NCBI GenBank assembly: GCA_964017235.1
Contig: OZ024928.1
Span: 84,625,566-84,689,565 of the forward strand
Direction of reading: 5' to 3'
DNA length: 64,000 nt
Source of the DNA: Sabellastarte sp. h YS-2021
Lineage: Eukaryota; Annelida; Polychaeta; Sabellida; Sabellidae
Shown: positions 44,895 through 57,699 of the stretch, piece by piece
Layout: each line of letters starts with the position of its first letter
Position numbering within the stretch: the first letter of the stretch is position 1
Made by a program: the position numbers and the translations under genes
Notes under the pieces: model-generated
What the model saw: the letters and a program-made list of their open reading frames with translations, nothing else
Told to the model about the DNA's origin: nothing
Database searches by the model: none

Positions 44895-47800
44895 GCTCAA
44901 AATTAACTGCAGAAAGATTACCTTCATATTCTGTGTGATTTTGGCCTTTTGTAGGGGGACACAGGTGTGAGCGATAATGTAACGAACGTGGATTGTTCAA
45001 TCTAAACCTTGGAACATGAGAGAGCCCTGTCATCCCTAAAGCTTTGCTTCAATCTAAACATCCGTGTGTCACAACTTTCATGTTGCGTCACAAAAGTAAA
45101 GTAGCTCCAAGAGGAAATGTATCAAAACATTTTGATAAGAAACATTTTCCACATCATATATGTTCTCAAATGTTACAAAAGATGATTGACATAAAATTCT
45201 ATTCGGCCATTTTATCAAACTTCATTTATATGTTACATTCTAATTAAAAAATCTATATATTAGTCTATGATAATAATATTATAAAAACTTATAAAGCTAT
45301 GGATAGATTAGAAACATCCTCTGAAGCTTCAAGTGCTAAAATGTAAAAATCCTTGTTTTAAAAAAACCCACAAAAACAAACAAACAAAAAAGAAAGCATC
45401 TGGCACTTTAGTGGCTAGAATGAGACATGTTTCTTAAGAAACAAGTTTTCAGATGATTTCTGATGAACTCTGTGATTTACTTATTCTATACAATAGGTAT
45501 TGTGTAACCAAAGAAGCAATGGCCTTTTCCATATGATTGGATTGAGGGAACAGAAATGTGGGTTCAGTCCTTTTAAGGCTGTTGTATTTAATCAGTGGAG
45601 ATCAATATGTGGTAAACGAGTTTTGGTGGTTTTAAACATTGGGAGATTGTATTATAAATGACACTGTTAATTAAGTAGCCAATTAAGTTTTGAGTGATGA
45701 AATATCGATTAAAATGATCTGGGTTGTGCATAATATATATGGCAGAGGGAATTTTAAATTTTTAGCTTTTGTGAGATTTACATTACTGAAACTATACAAT
45801 TATGAACTATAGTTGTCTAACTCACAGTTCACGATAACACTGGGAACCTGGCATGGGCATGTATTCACAAAGAAGAGTTAGGGCTTAGACAAAAATAATC
45901 TCTGATTTAAGATTTGGTTTCATCTGAAACCAAATCTCTTCTTTGAATTCACAATCAAATTTTATGTGAGACAAAATGGAAACCATTCTCAAGACTTTCT
46001 ATTGTAAACAAACCATAAACTTGCAAATAACTCCCACATTATTATAAATATCGAAATTCATTTGTGTGTTATTATTAACAATAAAATTGATAATATTTTT
46101 GCTAATAATAAATTATAAAATTTTGTCAATTAATTTTTATTCTGCATGTGATGTTATATGACAAGCTTCTCTGTTGTTATGCAGTCGGAAAACACTGTTA
46201 AAAAAGTATCTCAAAGTAAGGTGTTTGGGAAACCAAAATTAAAAGCCATTGGATTGTAACAAACACTAAGACCATGGATTCATATAAATGATAAAAAATA
46301 TTTCTACTTTATCTTTAACCATAAAAAGTAGAAATATTTGCATCAGTTATGATAAAATCATGCTTGAGACTTTTGCTAAAATATTTCAGCCAACAATGGA
46401 CCTGACTAAAAATTGTGACCAAATGTGATACTAAATTTGGTCTCAACTATTTCATGAATAGCAAAGTAGTTTGAAATAAAAAAATGGTCTCAGACTTGAG
46501 ATCAAAACTAAAAGACTTGAGACAAAAAAAATCTATGTTTTAACATGTTCCCTTATAAACTGGTTTTCATATCTGTGCTCTTTCCGAGAATGGGCCGAAA
46601 ACCAGTACACAAATGTAAGCAAACAGACTTGTTGACAGGTTTTTGGCAAGGTTTCAGAAATATACAACGTTGGGAGTACATCACAAAGCGGCAAGTTCAA
46701 ACTTTGTATAAAATATGTTTCAAATAGAAGAAATACTAAAATGGTTGGAATCAGTAATTTCAATACTGTATAATTAAAACGTTTTTATTCTTCGCATGAT
46801 GATATTGAGTAAATTAATTCAATCTCATATTGCACCGGCTGTCTGGTGATGAGAATGATTTTGCTTGTTGTTTTATTTGGTTGGAAAGACACCCCCCTCC
46901 CCAGAAGAAAAAGTAAAAAAAAAAATAATAATAATATCACAACTGTTTTGTGTAATTACTAATTATGCAAACATAATTCGAGCAACATAATTTAGTAAAA
47001 TAATTTTTAAAAAAAAATTATAAAATGACATTAGTGTACCCATTTTCAATAGATCGAGTTTTCTGTCCCAAAATATGCCTTTTTAAAACTGATGGATAGC
47101 ATTTTGGGACAGAGTTCCGTCAGTTCCTCGCCACACAAAATACTTCAATATCTGAAAATTACTGTCACTTTAAACTTTACAGAGTGTCTTCGGAACCGAC
47201 AAGGAGGGGTCACAATTCTTTTAATTTCAGAACCGTCACGTTCATATTATAACTATTTGATGTGTGGCTGTTGAATTAAAGCATGCTGCCGATGAAAATA
47301 GATACATAAAACCAGGAAACCAGTCTACTTTTCATCTGCAAACGTGATTGATTTCATTAACCAATGAAATAATTTGTTACTGTTATTTGTTACAGTTTCA
47401 CATTAGGTTTCCCAGCAATATTTTATACAGAGTGAAGGAAATATGAGGTCACGCTGAGTTTCTAGCCCTATTTTACAAACAGAAGATCCAGGTAACCAGT
47501 CTACTTTTCGTCTGCAAACGTGATTAATTTAATTAACCAATGAATAGAAATAGAAATTTTGCGGTTCCGATTTTGTTATGAAAACATTTATAAAATATAT
47601 CAAGGGTAAAGACATTTTTCTTTAAAACGGGTCTTAAAGCAAATGATTTGTGAGCCATTTCCATTGGCGGTTCTGAAAGGGATTGTTTTCCGATCCGTCA
47701 GTGACTGTTCTGAAGCCATAGTGTAAACTTTAAAATATCCACTTAAATGTATTAACAGTATAAAGCATTTAGATGCAGGAACACAATTTTCTGTGTTTGT

Positions 47801-48086
47801 AGTAATATAGACACCTTTTCTTCACTGAAAATGAAAAGTTGAAATTTTGCAACTGAAATAAATTGTGCTAAATATATCCATTAACTATGCAAAAAGTTTA
47901 TTTCTTTTAATGCGGGCACATCCTTGATACTCAAGGTGGTAGCCTAGTACATGTTTAATGTCAGGATGTGTGCCAGTTCTTGCCCTTCAGGACGTTTATG
48001 TTTTTTTGCATACTTATGCCATCTGTCTCTCGCCAATATATCCATCTTTTAAATATTGGCTGAGAGACAAATTAATCAGTCTAATT
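44895..48086. other. Unassigned AT-rich DNA with several short palindromes
   Basis: No gene supported. Notable: a perfect hairpin with 13-bp arms at 45910-45937 (AGATTTGGTTTCA / TGAAACCAAATCT), an inverted pair TCTGTCCCAAAAT / ATTTTGGGACAGA at 47068-47112, and a direct repeat of about 57 bp (47315-47370 and 47490-47547). 45850-46530 has several GAGAC/GTCTC-type blocks and may be an old MITE. Confidence 0.45.
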
Positions 48087-51000
48087 ATATCCCCAGACGA
48101 AAGTCGGGGATATATTGGATTCAGGTCCGTCGCGCCGCCGCCGTAGAAATTTCATTGTGGACGTGATAACTCAAAAACGGATTAATATTTTTTTTTCAAA
48201 CTTGGTACACATGTTAAGGATGCCCAAAGGAAGATCCCTATTTTAAGGTGACCTTAAACTCCCAATAATAAAGAACTTATGGCCACCTTAAGGTCAGAAA
48301 TTGCCACTTAGAGCCCTCTAGGTCACAAACTATGAGGCTTATCTGCCTCAAATTTTACCTGAGAACACATTGATATATTCTTAGTACATGTGCCGAAAAT
48401 CAAGACTTTAAGTTGAGGAGAAAATTGTCTTTGAGGCCCATAAAGACCCCACTTAGGACTTTTTTCTTATATTTTTAACTTATTTTGCCCTATAATTTGG
48501 AAGTGGTAATTCTGATGAGTTTCAAACTGCACTAGATGTAACTCTTATATGTAATCCTTGTCTGTGAAAAATTTAAAGGCTGTAGGTTTCCTGTTAGGCC
48601 GACTTAAGATCTCAAAATTGCCCACAGAGACCCAATTTATGGACTTTTTGCCATCTTCAAGCACTGTAGCTTTCAAACTATGTCTCTCATCTAAGTGAAA
48701 TATCATCTGAGAATATATCAATATGTTTTTCTTGTATGTACTCCAAAATTTAGGCCTTTAATAGACATTTAACCCATGTATGAGGACCATAAATCCCCAC
48801 CCGAGTGACCCTTTTTAGACATTTTTCACATATTTTGCCCTGTAACTTGGAAATGGTAAGTCTGAGAAGTTTCAAACTGTATTAGATACATATTCTATGT
48901 GTAATCTTAGTATGTGACAAATTTTAAGTCTGAAGCTTTAATTTGAAGGCCACATTGAGGTCTCTGACGGGCTCCCAAAGACCCAGTATTTGGACTTTTT
49001 GCCACCTTTAAGCCTTGTGACTGTTAAACTATGTGACTGATAGGACTGAAATCTCATCTGGGAATACATTATTATATCCCCAGACGAAAGTCGGGGATAT
49101 ATTGGATTCAGGTCCGTCGCGCCGCCGCCACCGCCGCCGTAGAAATTTCCTTGTGGACGCGATAACTCAAAAACAAATTAATATTTTTTTTTCAAACTTG
49201 GTACACATGTTAAGGGTGCCCAAAGGAAGATCCCTATTTTAAGGTGACCTTAAACTCCCAGTAAAAAAGAACTTATGGCCACCTTAAGGTCAGAAATTGG
49301 ACTTTTGGCCACTTAGAGCCCTGTAGGTCACAAACTATGATGCTCAGCTGGCTGAAATTTTACCTGACAACACATTAATATGTTCTTAGTACATGTGCCG
49401 AAAATCACGACTTTAAGTTGAGGAGAAAATTGTGTTTGAGGCCCATAAATACCCCCACTTGGGGATTTTTTGCTATACTTTTCACATATTTTGCCCTATA
49501 ATTTGGAAGTGGTAATTCTGATGAGTCTCAAACTGCGCTAGGTATAACTTTGATATGTAATCCTTGTCTGTAGAAAATTTTAGGGCTGTAGGTTTACCCA
49601 AAGGGGTCGACTTAAGGTCTCAAAAGTGCCCACAGAGACCCAATTTATGCACTTTTTGCCACTTTCAAGCACTATAGCTTTCAAACTATGTCTCTCATCT
49701 AAGTTAAATATCATCTGGGAATATATCTATGTGTTTTCTTATATGTGCCCCAACATTTAGGCCTTTAATAGACAGTTAACCTGTGTATCAGGACCATAAA
49801 CACCCACCCGAGTGACCCTTATAAGACATTTTTCACATCTTTTTCCCTGTAACTTGGAAATGGTAAGTCTGAGAAGTTTCAAACTGTATTAGATATATAT
49901 TCTGTGTGTAATCTTAGTATGTAACAGATTTTAAGTCTGAAGCTTTAATTTTGAAGGTCAAATTGAGGTCTCTAAAAGGCTCCCAAAGACCCAATATTTG
50001 GACTTTTTGCTACTTTTAAGCCCTGTGACTGTCAAACTATGTGAGTGATAGAGCTCAAATCCTATCTGGGAAGATATTAGTATGTTATTTATATATGTGC
50101 CAAAAATTAAGGCTTTAAGAAGACATTTAACCTGTGTATGAGGACCATAAATCCCCACCCGAGTGACCATTTTTAGACATTTTTCACATATTTTGCCCTG
50201 TAACTTGGAAATGGTAAGTCTAAGAAGTTTCAAACTGTATTAGATGCATATTCTATGTGTAATCTTAGTATGTGACAAATTTTAAGTCTGAGGCTTTAAT
50301 TTGAAGGCCACATTTAGGTCTCTAGAAGGCCCCATAAAGACCCAGTATTTGGACTTTTTGCCAATTTTAAGGCCTGTGACTGTTAAACTATGTGACTGAT
50401 AGAGCTGAAATCTCATCTGGGAATACATTATTATGTTCTTTTTACATGTGCCAAAAATCAAGGCTTCAAGTAGACATTTAACCTGTGTATGAGGACCTTA
50501 AACACCCACCTGAGTGACCCTTTTAAGACATTTTTCACATATTTTGCTCTGTAACTTGGAAATGGTAAGTCTGAGAAGTTTCAAACTTTATTAGATACAT
50601 ATTCTATGTGTAATCTTAGTATGTAACAAATTTTAAGTCTGAAGCTTTAATTTGAAAGCCACATCGAGATCTCTAAAAGGCCCACAGAGACCCAATATTT
50701 GGACTTTTTAACCACCTTTAAGCCCTGTGACTGTTAAACTATGTGATTGATGGAGCTGAAATCCCATCTGGGAATGCATTATTATGTCCTTTTTACATAT
50801 GCCGAAAATCAAGGTTTTTAGTAGACATTTAACCTGTGTATGAGGGCCATAGACACTCGCCCAAGTGCCTTTTTGGATATTTTTTCCGTATTTTGCCCTG
50901 TTATTTGGAAATGCTTAGTGTGACAAGTCTTAAACTGTATTATATATAATTTTTGTTTGTTATGTATGTCCCCCAAAAAGTTTCAGATCTGTTGTTTAAT

Positions 51001-54000
51001 TGCTAAGGTCTCTTTAACAATTGTAAAATGCCCACAGAAACCCAATTTATGGACATTATGCCACTTTAAAGCCCAGTAACTGTCAAACTATGTGGGCTAT
51101 AGAGCTGAAATCTTTGAATTTTTAAAAGGAAATGCCTGTCTATTTAAATTTTGAATATTAATAATGTTATGGCTATCTTTGTCTTTTAAGAACTTATTTT
51201 TGTGTGTTATACCTCTGCTTGCTGAGTTTTTAACTTTTTAAAATGAAACTGGTTAAACATATTCAAGTAGACAAAATGGACACTTTAAGTGAGCTTTAAG
51301 TCCCAATATTAATGAAATTATATCCTTATGTAGTAAAAGTAGGGGATTTTTAACCCTCAACTAGCCCAGTTTTATTCAACTTGCCTCAGTTAATTTTGAC
51401 ACAGCTCCTACAGTTATGAACTCATTTCAGTTGATAATCACATACTTAAAATTCTCAATTCTTTTTGTATTTGAGTACCCCTTTTATATAGATTGTTTGT
51501 TTACCATTTATGCATCCCCCACCCGGATTCCCCCCACCCACCTCTGGGACCTCCAGCTATATTGAGTGACACTAAATAAACAAAGGTATTTAATGATATC
51601 AGATGAGAAACAAAGAACTCAATGGGGTTGCAGATCTTGTGTAATAGTGAGAGAGGTGTGGAGAAGGGGAGAGGGGTGGGGGTGGGAGGTGGTGGGCTTC
51701 ATTACATATAACACAAAGGGGAGTCAGAACTGAGATTGTGTCACATATTTAGGTTGCATATATATGGACCACATATATAGGTATAGAGGAAATGAATAAC
51801 TGAAAACAATTTGCAAATTCTAAAAATAATATAATAAAATAATAATATAAATAATTTTTTTTTAAATAATATTTTATTTGTGAACAAATATAGAAACAGA
51901 TATGCGCTTTTGGGATTATGAATTTTAGAATGGACATTGAATCATCAATCATTTAAATACTTTGAAGGAAGATTGAAAAGTATGATGAGTTGAGTTAAAA
52001 ATAATATTTTATTTGTCAACAAATATAGAAACAGATATGCTCTTTTGGGATTATTATTTTAGAATGGACATTCAATCATCAATCATTTAAATACTTTGAA
52101 AATAGGTTTAGAGTTATCATTGCAGGAAGATTGAAAATATAATTTGAGTTATGTATTCGGCGTCTGGGGATACACCATCTTCCTTGGAAGATATAAACAG
52201 AGTAGATTGATGTGCTGAAGTTCATATAATAATGGGTAATTATGTTTTAAAAAATTCCCGATCAAAACCTGTGGCGTGAGTGATGACCTGTCTGGGGATA
52301 TGTTGGCGCCGAGTTGGCCCAATCTAGTTATGTTCTTTTTACATGTGCCAAAAATCATGGCTTCAAGTAGACATGTAAACTGTGTATGAGGACCATAAAC
52401 ACCCACCCGAGTGACCTTTTTAAGACATTTTTCACATATTTTGCTCTGTAACTTGGAAATGGTAAGTCTGAGAAGTTTCAAACTTTATTAGATATATATT
52501 CTATGTATAATCTTAGTATGTGACAGATTATAAATCTGAAGCTTTAATTTGAAGGCCACATCGAGATCTCTAAAAGGCCCACAGAGACCCAATATTTGGA
52601 CTTTTGCCACCTTTAAGCCCTGTGACTGTTAAACTATGTGATTGATGGAGCTGAAATCCCATCTGGGAATGCATTATTATGTCCTTTGTACATGTGCCGA
52701 AAATCAAGGCTTTTAGTAGACATTTAACCTGTGTATGAGGGCCATAAACACTCACCCAAGTGACCTTTTTTGACATTTTTTTCCGTATTTTGCCCTGTTA
52801 TTTGGAAATGCTTAGTGTGACAAGTCTTAAACTGTATTATATATAATTTTTGTTTGTTATGTTTGTCCCCCAAAAAGTTTCAGCTCTGTAGTTTAATTGC
52901 TAAGGTCTCTTTAACAATTGTAAAATGCCCACAGAGACCCAGTTTATGGATATTATACCACTTTAAAGCCCTGTAACTGTCGAACTATGTGGGTCATAGA
53001 GCTGAAATCTTTGAATTTTTCAAAGGAAGTGCCTGTCTATTTAAATTTTTATTAATAATGTTATGGCTATCTTAGGCTTTTAAGTACTTATTTTTGTGTG
53101 TTATCTCTCTGCTTGCTGAGTTTTTAACTTTTTAAAATGAAACTGGTTAAACATATTCAAGTAGGCAAAATGGACACTGTTATTTTCTGGTGAGCTATAA
53201 GTCCAATATTAATGAAATTATAGCCTTATGTAGTAAAAATAGGGGATTTTAAACCCTCAACTAGCCCAGTTTTATTCAGTTTGCCTCAGTTAATTTTGAC
53301 ACAGTTCCTACAGTTACTAACTCATTTCAGTTGATAATCACATTCTTAAAATTCTCAATTCTGAATTATTATTATAAATCTGTTCTTGTGGTTTGATAAT
53401 TTATATTTAATTCTGGAGGTATATAATTTTCCTGTTGGACATTCCTTATTTATATATTTGATTTTATTTTAGTGATAAGATTAACTGAGGTTTTTGTATT
53501 TGATTACCCCTTTTGTTTGTTTACCATTTGTGCTGTAGCACTCTATCTCTTTGTAGTCCCACCCCCATCCACCTCTGGGACCTCCAGCTATTGAGTGACA
53601 CTAAATAAACAAAGGTATTGAATGATATCAAATGAGAAACAAAGAACCAGACTTTTCAGTGGGGTTGCAGATCTTCTGTAACAGTGAGAGAGGTGTGGAG
53701 AAGGGGAGAGGGGTGGGGTGGGGTTGGGAGATGGGGTTTGCTTCATTATCGAATAAGACAAAGGGGAGTCAGAACTGAGATTGTGTCACATATTTAGGTT
53801 GCATATATATGGACCACATATATAGGAATTGAGGAAATGAATAACTGAAAAACAATGCAAATTCTAAAAATAATATAATAAAATAATAATATAAATAATA
53901 TATAATTTTTAAATAATATTTTATTTGTGAACAAATATAGAAACAGATATGCGCTTTTGGGATTATGAATCATTTAAATACTTTGAAAATAGGTTCAGAG

Positions 54001-54560
54001 TCACCCTTTGCAGGAAGATTGAAAAGTATGATGAGTTGAGTTAGAAATAATATTTTATTTGTCAACAAATATAGAAACAGATATGCTCTTTTGGGATTAT
54101 TAATTTGGAATGGACATTCAATCATCAATCATTTAAATACTTTGAAAATAGGTTCAGAGTCACCCTTTGCAGGAAGATTGAAAAGTATGATGAGTTGAGT
54201 TAGAAATAATATTTTATTTGTCAACAAATATAGAAACAGATATGCTCTTTTGGGATTATTAATTTGGAATGGACATTCAATCATCAATCATTTAAATACT
54301 TTGAAAATAGGTTCCGAGTTATCACTGCAGGAAGATTGAAAATATGCTCTGTTGAGTTATGTATTCGGCGTCTGGGGATACACCATCTTCCTTGGGAAGA
54401 TATAAACTTAGTAGATTGATGTGCTGAAGTTCATATAACTTTTCCCAAGATTTATGGCATACAACAAATGGCTTACATAAAAAATTCCCGATCAAAACCT
54501 GTGGCATGAGTGATGACCTGTCTGGGGATATGTTGGCGCCGAGTTGGCCCAATCTAGTTT
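48087..54560 (-). mobile_element. Family D element (D2/D3), enlarged by internal duplications
   Basis: Palindromes with arms ATATCCCC/GGGGATAT lie at 48087-48113 and again near 49073, each followed by TGGATTCAGGTCCGTCGCG and a (GCC)n tract; these are right-end structures in minus orientation. The left-end structures are GTCTGGGGATAC plus hairpin ATCTTCC-tt-GGAAGAT at 52162-52192 and again at 54370-54401, with a further GTCTGGGGATAT at 52290 and 54518. The interior is a 349-bp unit, about seven copies at 48.1-50.9 kb and two more at 52.3-52.8 kb. The first about 985 bp are duplicated in tandem. No coding frames. Confidence 0.75.
50425..54560 (-). repeat. Tandem duplication of 1.9 kb within the family D element
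   Basis: 50425-52325 and 52326-54560 are copies of each other: the same order of 349-bp units, unique tail, G-rich tract and left end. The second copy is longer because an AAATAATATTTTATTTGTC sub-repeat expanded from two to three units (53920-54330) and an extra segment lies at 53365-53490. G-runs able to form a quadruplex occur in both (51666-51686 and 53703-53728). Confidence 0.88.
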
Positions 54561-54850
54561 TCAATGTTTTTTGGTACGTAATTTTCCAAAAATATTAAAA
54601 TGTTCTTTGATTGTAAGTTGTATTAAATAGCGTAGACTATACTGTATGTTATATTTTATGTGGTCTTGGCTTAAAATAGCCAGTGATTTGTTTTATGTAT
54701 TTTATTACAGACCACAGCCTGAGCAGTTTACATAACTACAGGGAAACAGAGGGAAAATGTAAAAGTTGAATTAGTTGGTGAGATATTTTTCATATTTTGG
54801 CCTCTTATTGTTTTAACAGACATTTTATTACCTCTGCCAAGAAGGTATTG
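54561..54850. other. Unassigned
   Basis: No gene. ACCTCTGCCAAGAAGGT at 54836-54852 is a hairpin of a type often seen at transposon ends; a related inverted CCTTGGCAGAGG is at 56831-56842. Confidence 0.45.
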
Positions 54851-55920
54851 TTACCCCACAGCCTTTAAAGGCTGTTGGGGTATTGTTTTCACCCATGGTG
54901 TCCTGATGGGCGGGCGTTTGGGCAGGTGGTGGAAAAAAATTTATCCGGGCTATATCACAGAAACCGTAAAGTGTATGAAGTTGATACTTGGTAGGGACAT
55001 TGGTTAGGGGGTGTAGGTGTGCAACATCCTGGTGTGACCTTGATTTGACCTTTGAACTTGCCGCAGTGACTTTGAGTTTGAAAATTTTGTTCGGGCTATA
55101 TCTTGGGAACCGTAAGGTGTAGGAAGTTAATACTTGGTTTGGACATTAGTTAGGGGTTGTAGGTGTGCAACGTCATTGTATGACCTTGATTTGACCTCTG
55201 ACCTTGCCATAGTGACCTTGACCTATAAAATCTTGTCCGGGCTATATCTTGGAAACCGTAAGGTGTAGGAAGTTGATACTTGGTAGGGACATTGGTTAGG
55301 GGTGTAGGTGTGCAACGTCATGGTGTGACCTTGATTTGACCTTGTGTAAGTGACTTGACCTATAAAATCTTGTCAGGGCTATATCTCAGAAACTAAAATC
55401 ATAAGGTGTAGGAAGTTGATACTTGGTAGGGACATTAGTTAGGGGGTGTAGGTGTGCATCGTCATGGACCATGACCTTTGATCTTGCCATAGTGACCTTG
55501 ACCTATAAAATATTTTCTGGGCCATATCTCGGACAAAAGTAAGGTGTAGGAAGTTGATACTTGGTAGGGACATTGGTTAGGGGGTGTAGGTCTTTAACTT
55601 TGGCTCTGTGCGTTCACCTACCATATTTGAGACATTTTTCTGTTATGACAAAGATATATGGATTGCTGCAACTGTTTATTATATACACTTTTACATAATT
55701 GTGCATTTTCCATTGAAAGCTATTTTCCAATTAATAAATTTTACAGCTTAATGAATTTTAAGTTAACTGATTACTGCTGTCATCTTGCTATTGAATTGTC
55801 TTGTTTTAATACTTCATCTGTACATACATTTTCTTCCTCTTAGATGGTAGTACTTCTATATCTCGTGCTGTTAAAAACTATTTCCCCAGGCTGTTGGGTA
55901 CGGGCATCTCTGATGCTATT
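54851..55920 (-). mobile_element. Family A copy A5, both ends present
   Basis: Minus-strand copy. The right-end palindrome is 54853-54881 with TACCCCACAGCC at 54852-54863. The left end at 55889-55916 is a one-mismatch inverse of TACCCCACAGCC followed by hairpin GCATC-tct-GATGC (55904-55916). It has about five monomers, with the GACCTTGATTTGACC core in inverse. It has a shorter array than A4 and a degenerate right part. Confidence 0.87.
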
Positions 55921-55939
55921 TTTTTCATGACTGTATGTT

Positions 55940-56806
55940 TCTCTGTTTGTTAACAAAATTACGCAAATACTATTTCTTGGATCTACCTGAAACAAAAGCA
56001 GAAGATGGGTCTTGGTCCAACTTAGATTCCATTAAATTTTGAGAGTGATCTGGATCACTGTCTGCATACAAAAAAAATATAAATCTTCCAATTACTTATT
56101 ATTATGTGCCTTGTTTTTTTCTTCAGAATTACGCATATATTACTGCTTAGATCTTCCTGACAAAAATCAAAAGATGGGGGTTTGGTCCAACTGAGATCCC
56201 ATTAAATTTTGAGACTGATCTGGATCACTGACTTGATACAAAAAATATAAAAATCCGGATTTTCTCCCTTTATTTATTAGTGAGCCTTTTTCAAAATAAT
56301 CGGACCTTTTAAACTATGCATCTAATTCACTACCGCCAAGGAGGTTTTGTTTTCATTACCATTTGTTTGCTTCTCTGTCTGGTACCCTGTTTGTTAGCAG
56401 GATTACGGAAATAGTACTGCTTGGATCTTCCTGAAAAACAAAAAAAAAAATGAAGATAGGTCTTGGTCCACCTTAGATCTCATTAAATTTTCTTAGAGTG
56501 ATCTGTATCATCGCCTGGATACAGATAAAATAATCCAGATTTCCCATTTACTTATGTGTCTTTTTTAATAATAAATGTCTGACCTGTTGATGGAGGCACA
56601 GTTTCTTTTGTTGATGTATATATGATCCAGCAAAGAACCATTATCTTTTGTGTGTGTTTTAAATTTTTCGATTAACTTATTAGTGAGGGGTATGTTGAAT
56701 CCATGATTGTTTGTCTGATATTTTACATAACTATATATCTCCCATCTTTTTGTTCTAACATTTTGATTGAACTTGATCATGTTCCATCTGGGGATACACT
56801 GCATCA
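55940..56806 (-). repeat. Decayed family D copy with GATC-type monomers
   Basis: Three monomers (about 55960, 56135 and 56395) contain GAGWSTGATCTGGATCACTG, the inverse of the D1 satellite core. A family D left-end motif TCTGGGGATACACTGCATC lies at 56787-56805. The right palindrome was not found. Confidence 0.65.
56565..56770 (-). pseudogene. Possible LINE endonuclease scrap
   Basis: An open minus-strand frame includes GSLLDHIYIN, which resembles the conserved DHI block of APE-type LINE endonucleases. It is short and sits next to a family D end. The identification rests on this one motif. Confidence 0.35.
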
Positions 56807-57263
56807 AACAATTTCAAGTTGTTACATGCCTTGGCAGAGGTATGCTCTCTTTCAGGACTCTTGTTTGTTCTGTTTTTTTGAGAGACATGTCTTAATGATA
56901 AACGGAATTACATTATGTAGATTAATTTCTTCAAGTTTATATTTCTGTAAATTTAATTAATTTCAAGAAATTTATGAAGAATATAGCATTTTGAAATTCT
57001 ATGTACATATTTCTGTGAATTTTATGAGTGGGGTTGCTTTTATGTGTTGCATAAACTATTTTAAAATAATGTGTGTATTTAATGGTTGAATAATCATTAA
57101 AATAATCTATACACTTAAAAGTTGAACACTTATTTAACAACAATCAGATAAATAGACAGATTATTTTCATATGTTGTATTGGTGGTGCAGGCAAATCTAA
57201 TTTAACTTATGTGCATTTACTTTTGGCTCATTATCCTTAACCTGTTGACAATTTAATTACGGT
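56807..57263. other. Unassigned AT-rich DNA
   Basis: No feature recognised. Confidence 0.5.
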
Positions 57264-57345
57264 ATATCCCCAGACAAAAGTCGGGGAAATACTGGATTCA
57301 GCTTTGTCGCTCTGCCGCCACAATTTGGTCAGGGTCAAATAGATC
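57264..57345 (-). repeat. Solo family D right end
   Basis: ATATCCCCAGAC...GTCGGGG palindrome (57264-57287), then CTGGATTCAGC and a degraded GCCGCC tract. No matching left end is found within the window. Confidence 0.75.
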
Positions 57346-57699
57346 CTGGTTAAAGTGGTCCTTATAGTTTATACCTTTGATAAACCTTAAATTAACATTT
57401 GCTGTTGGAGTTGACTTAATCATGCAACCTTCCACGACAAAATCTCAAGAACAGCAGTAACTTCCAGGAAGGTGTATTTTGTCCCATTTAAAATTATGAT
57501 AAATGTATGATGAATGTCAGTTGTCAGCCATACTGAGTCTGTTGAAAATACTTTTTACTTCTGCCTCTGATGAAACTTGCTCACTTATCATTGTGTAATG
57601 AATTTGTAAGGCCACGGATTGTTATGTTTTATTGATAACAAATAAATGAGACAGATTTTGTATTTTATTTGGCGGTTGGATGAAACAAACTCGCCTGTT
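57346..57699. other. Unassigned
   Basis: No feature recognised apart from being adjacent to the solo D end; may be its decayed body. Confidence 0.45.
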
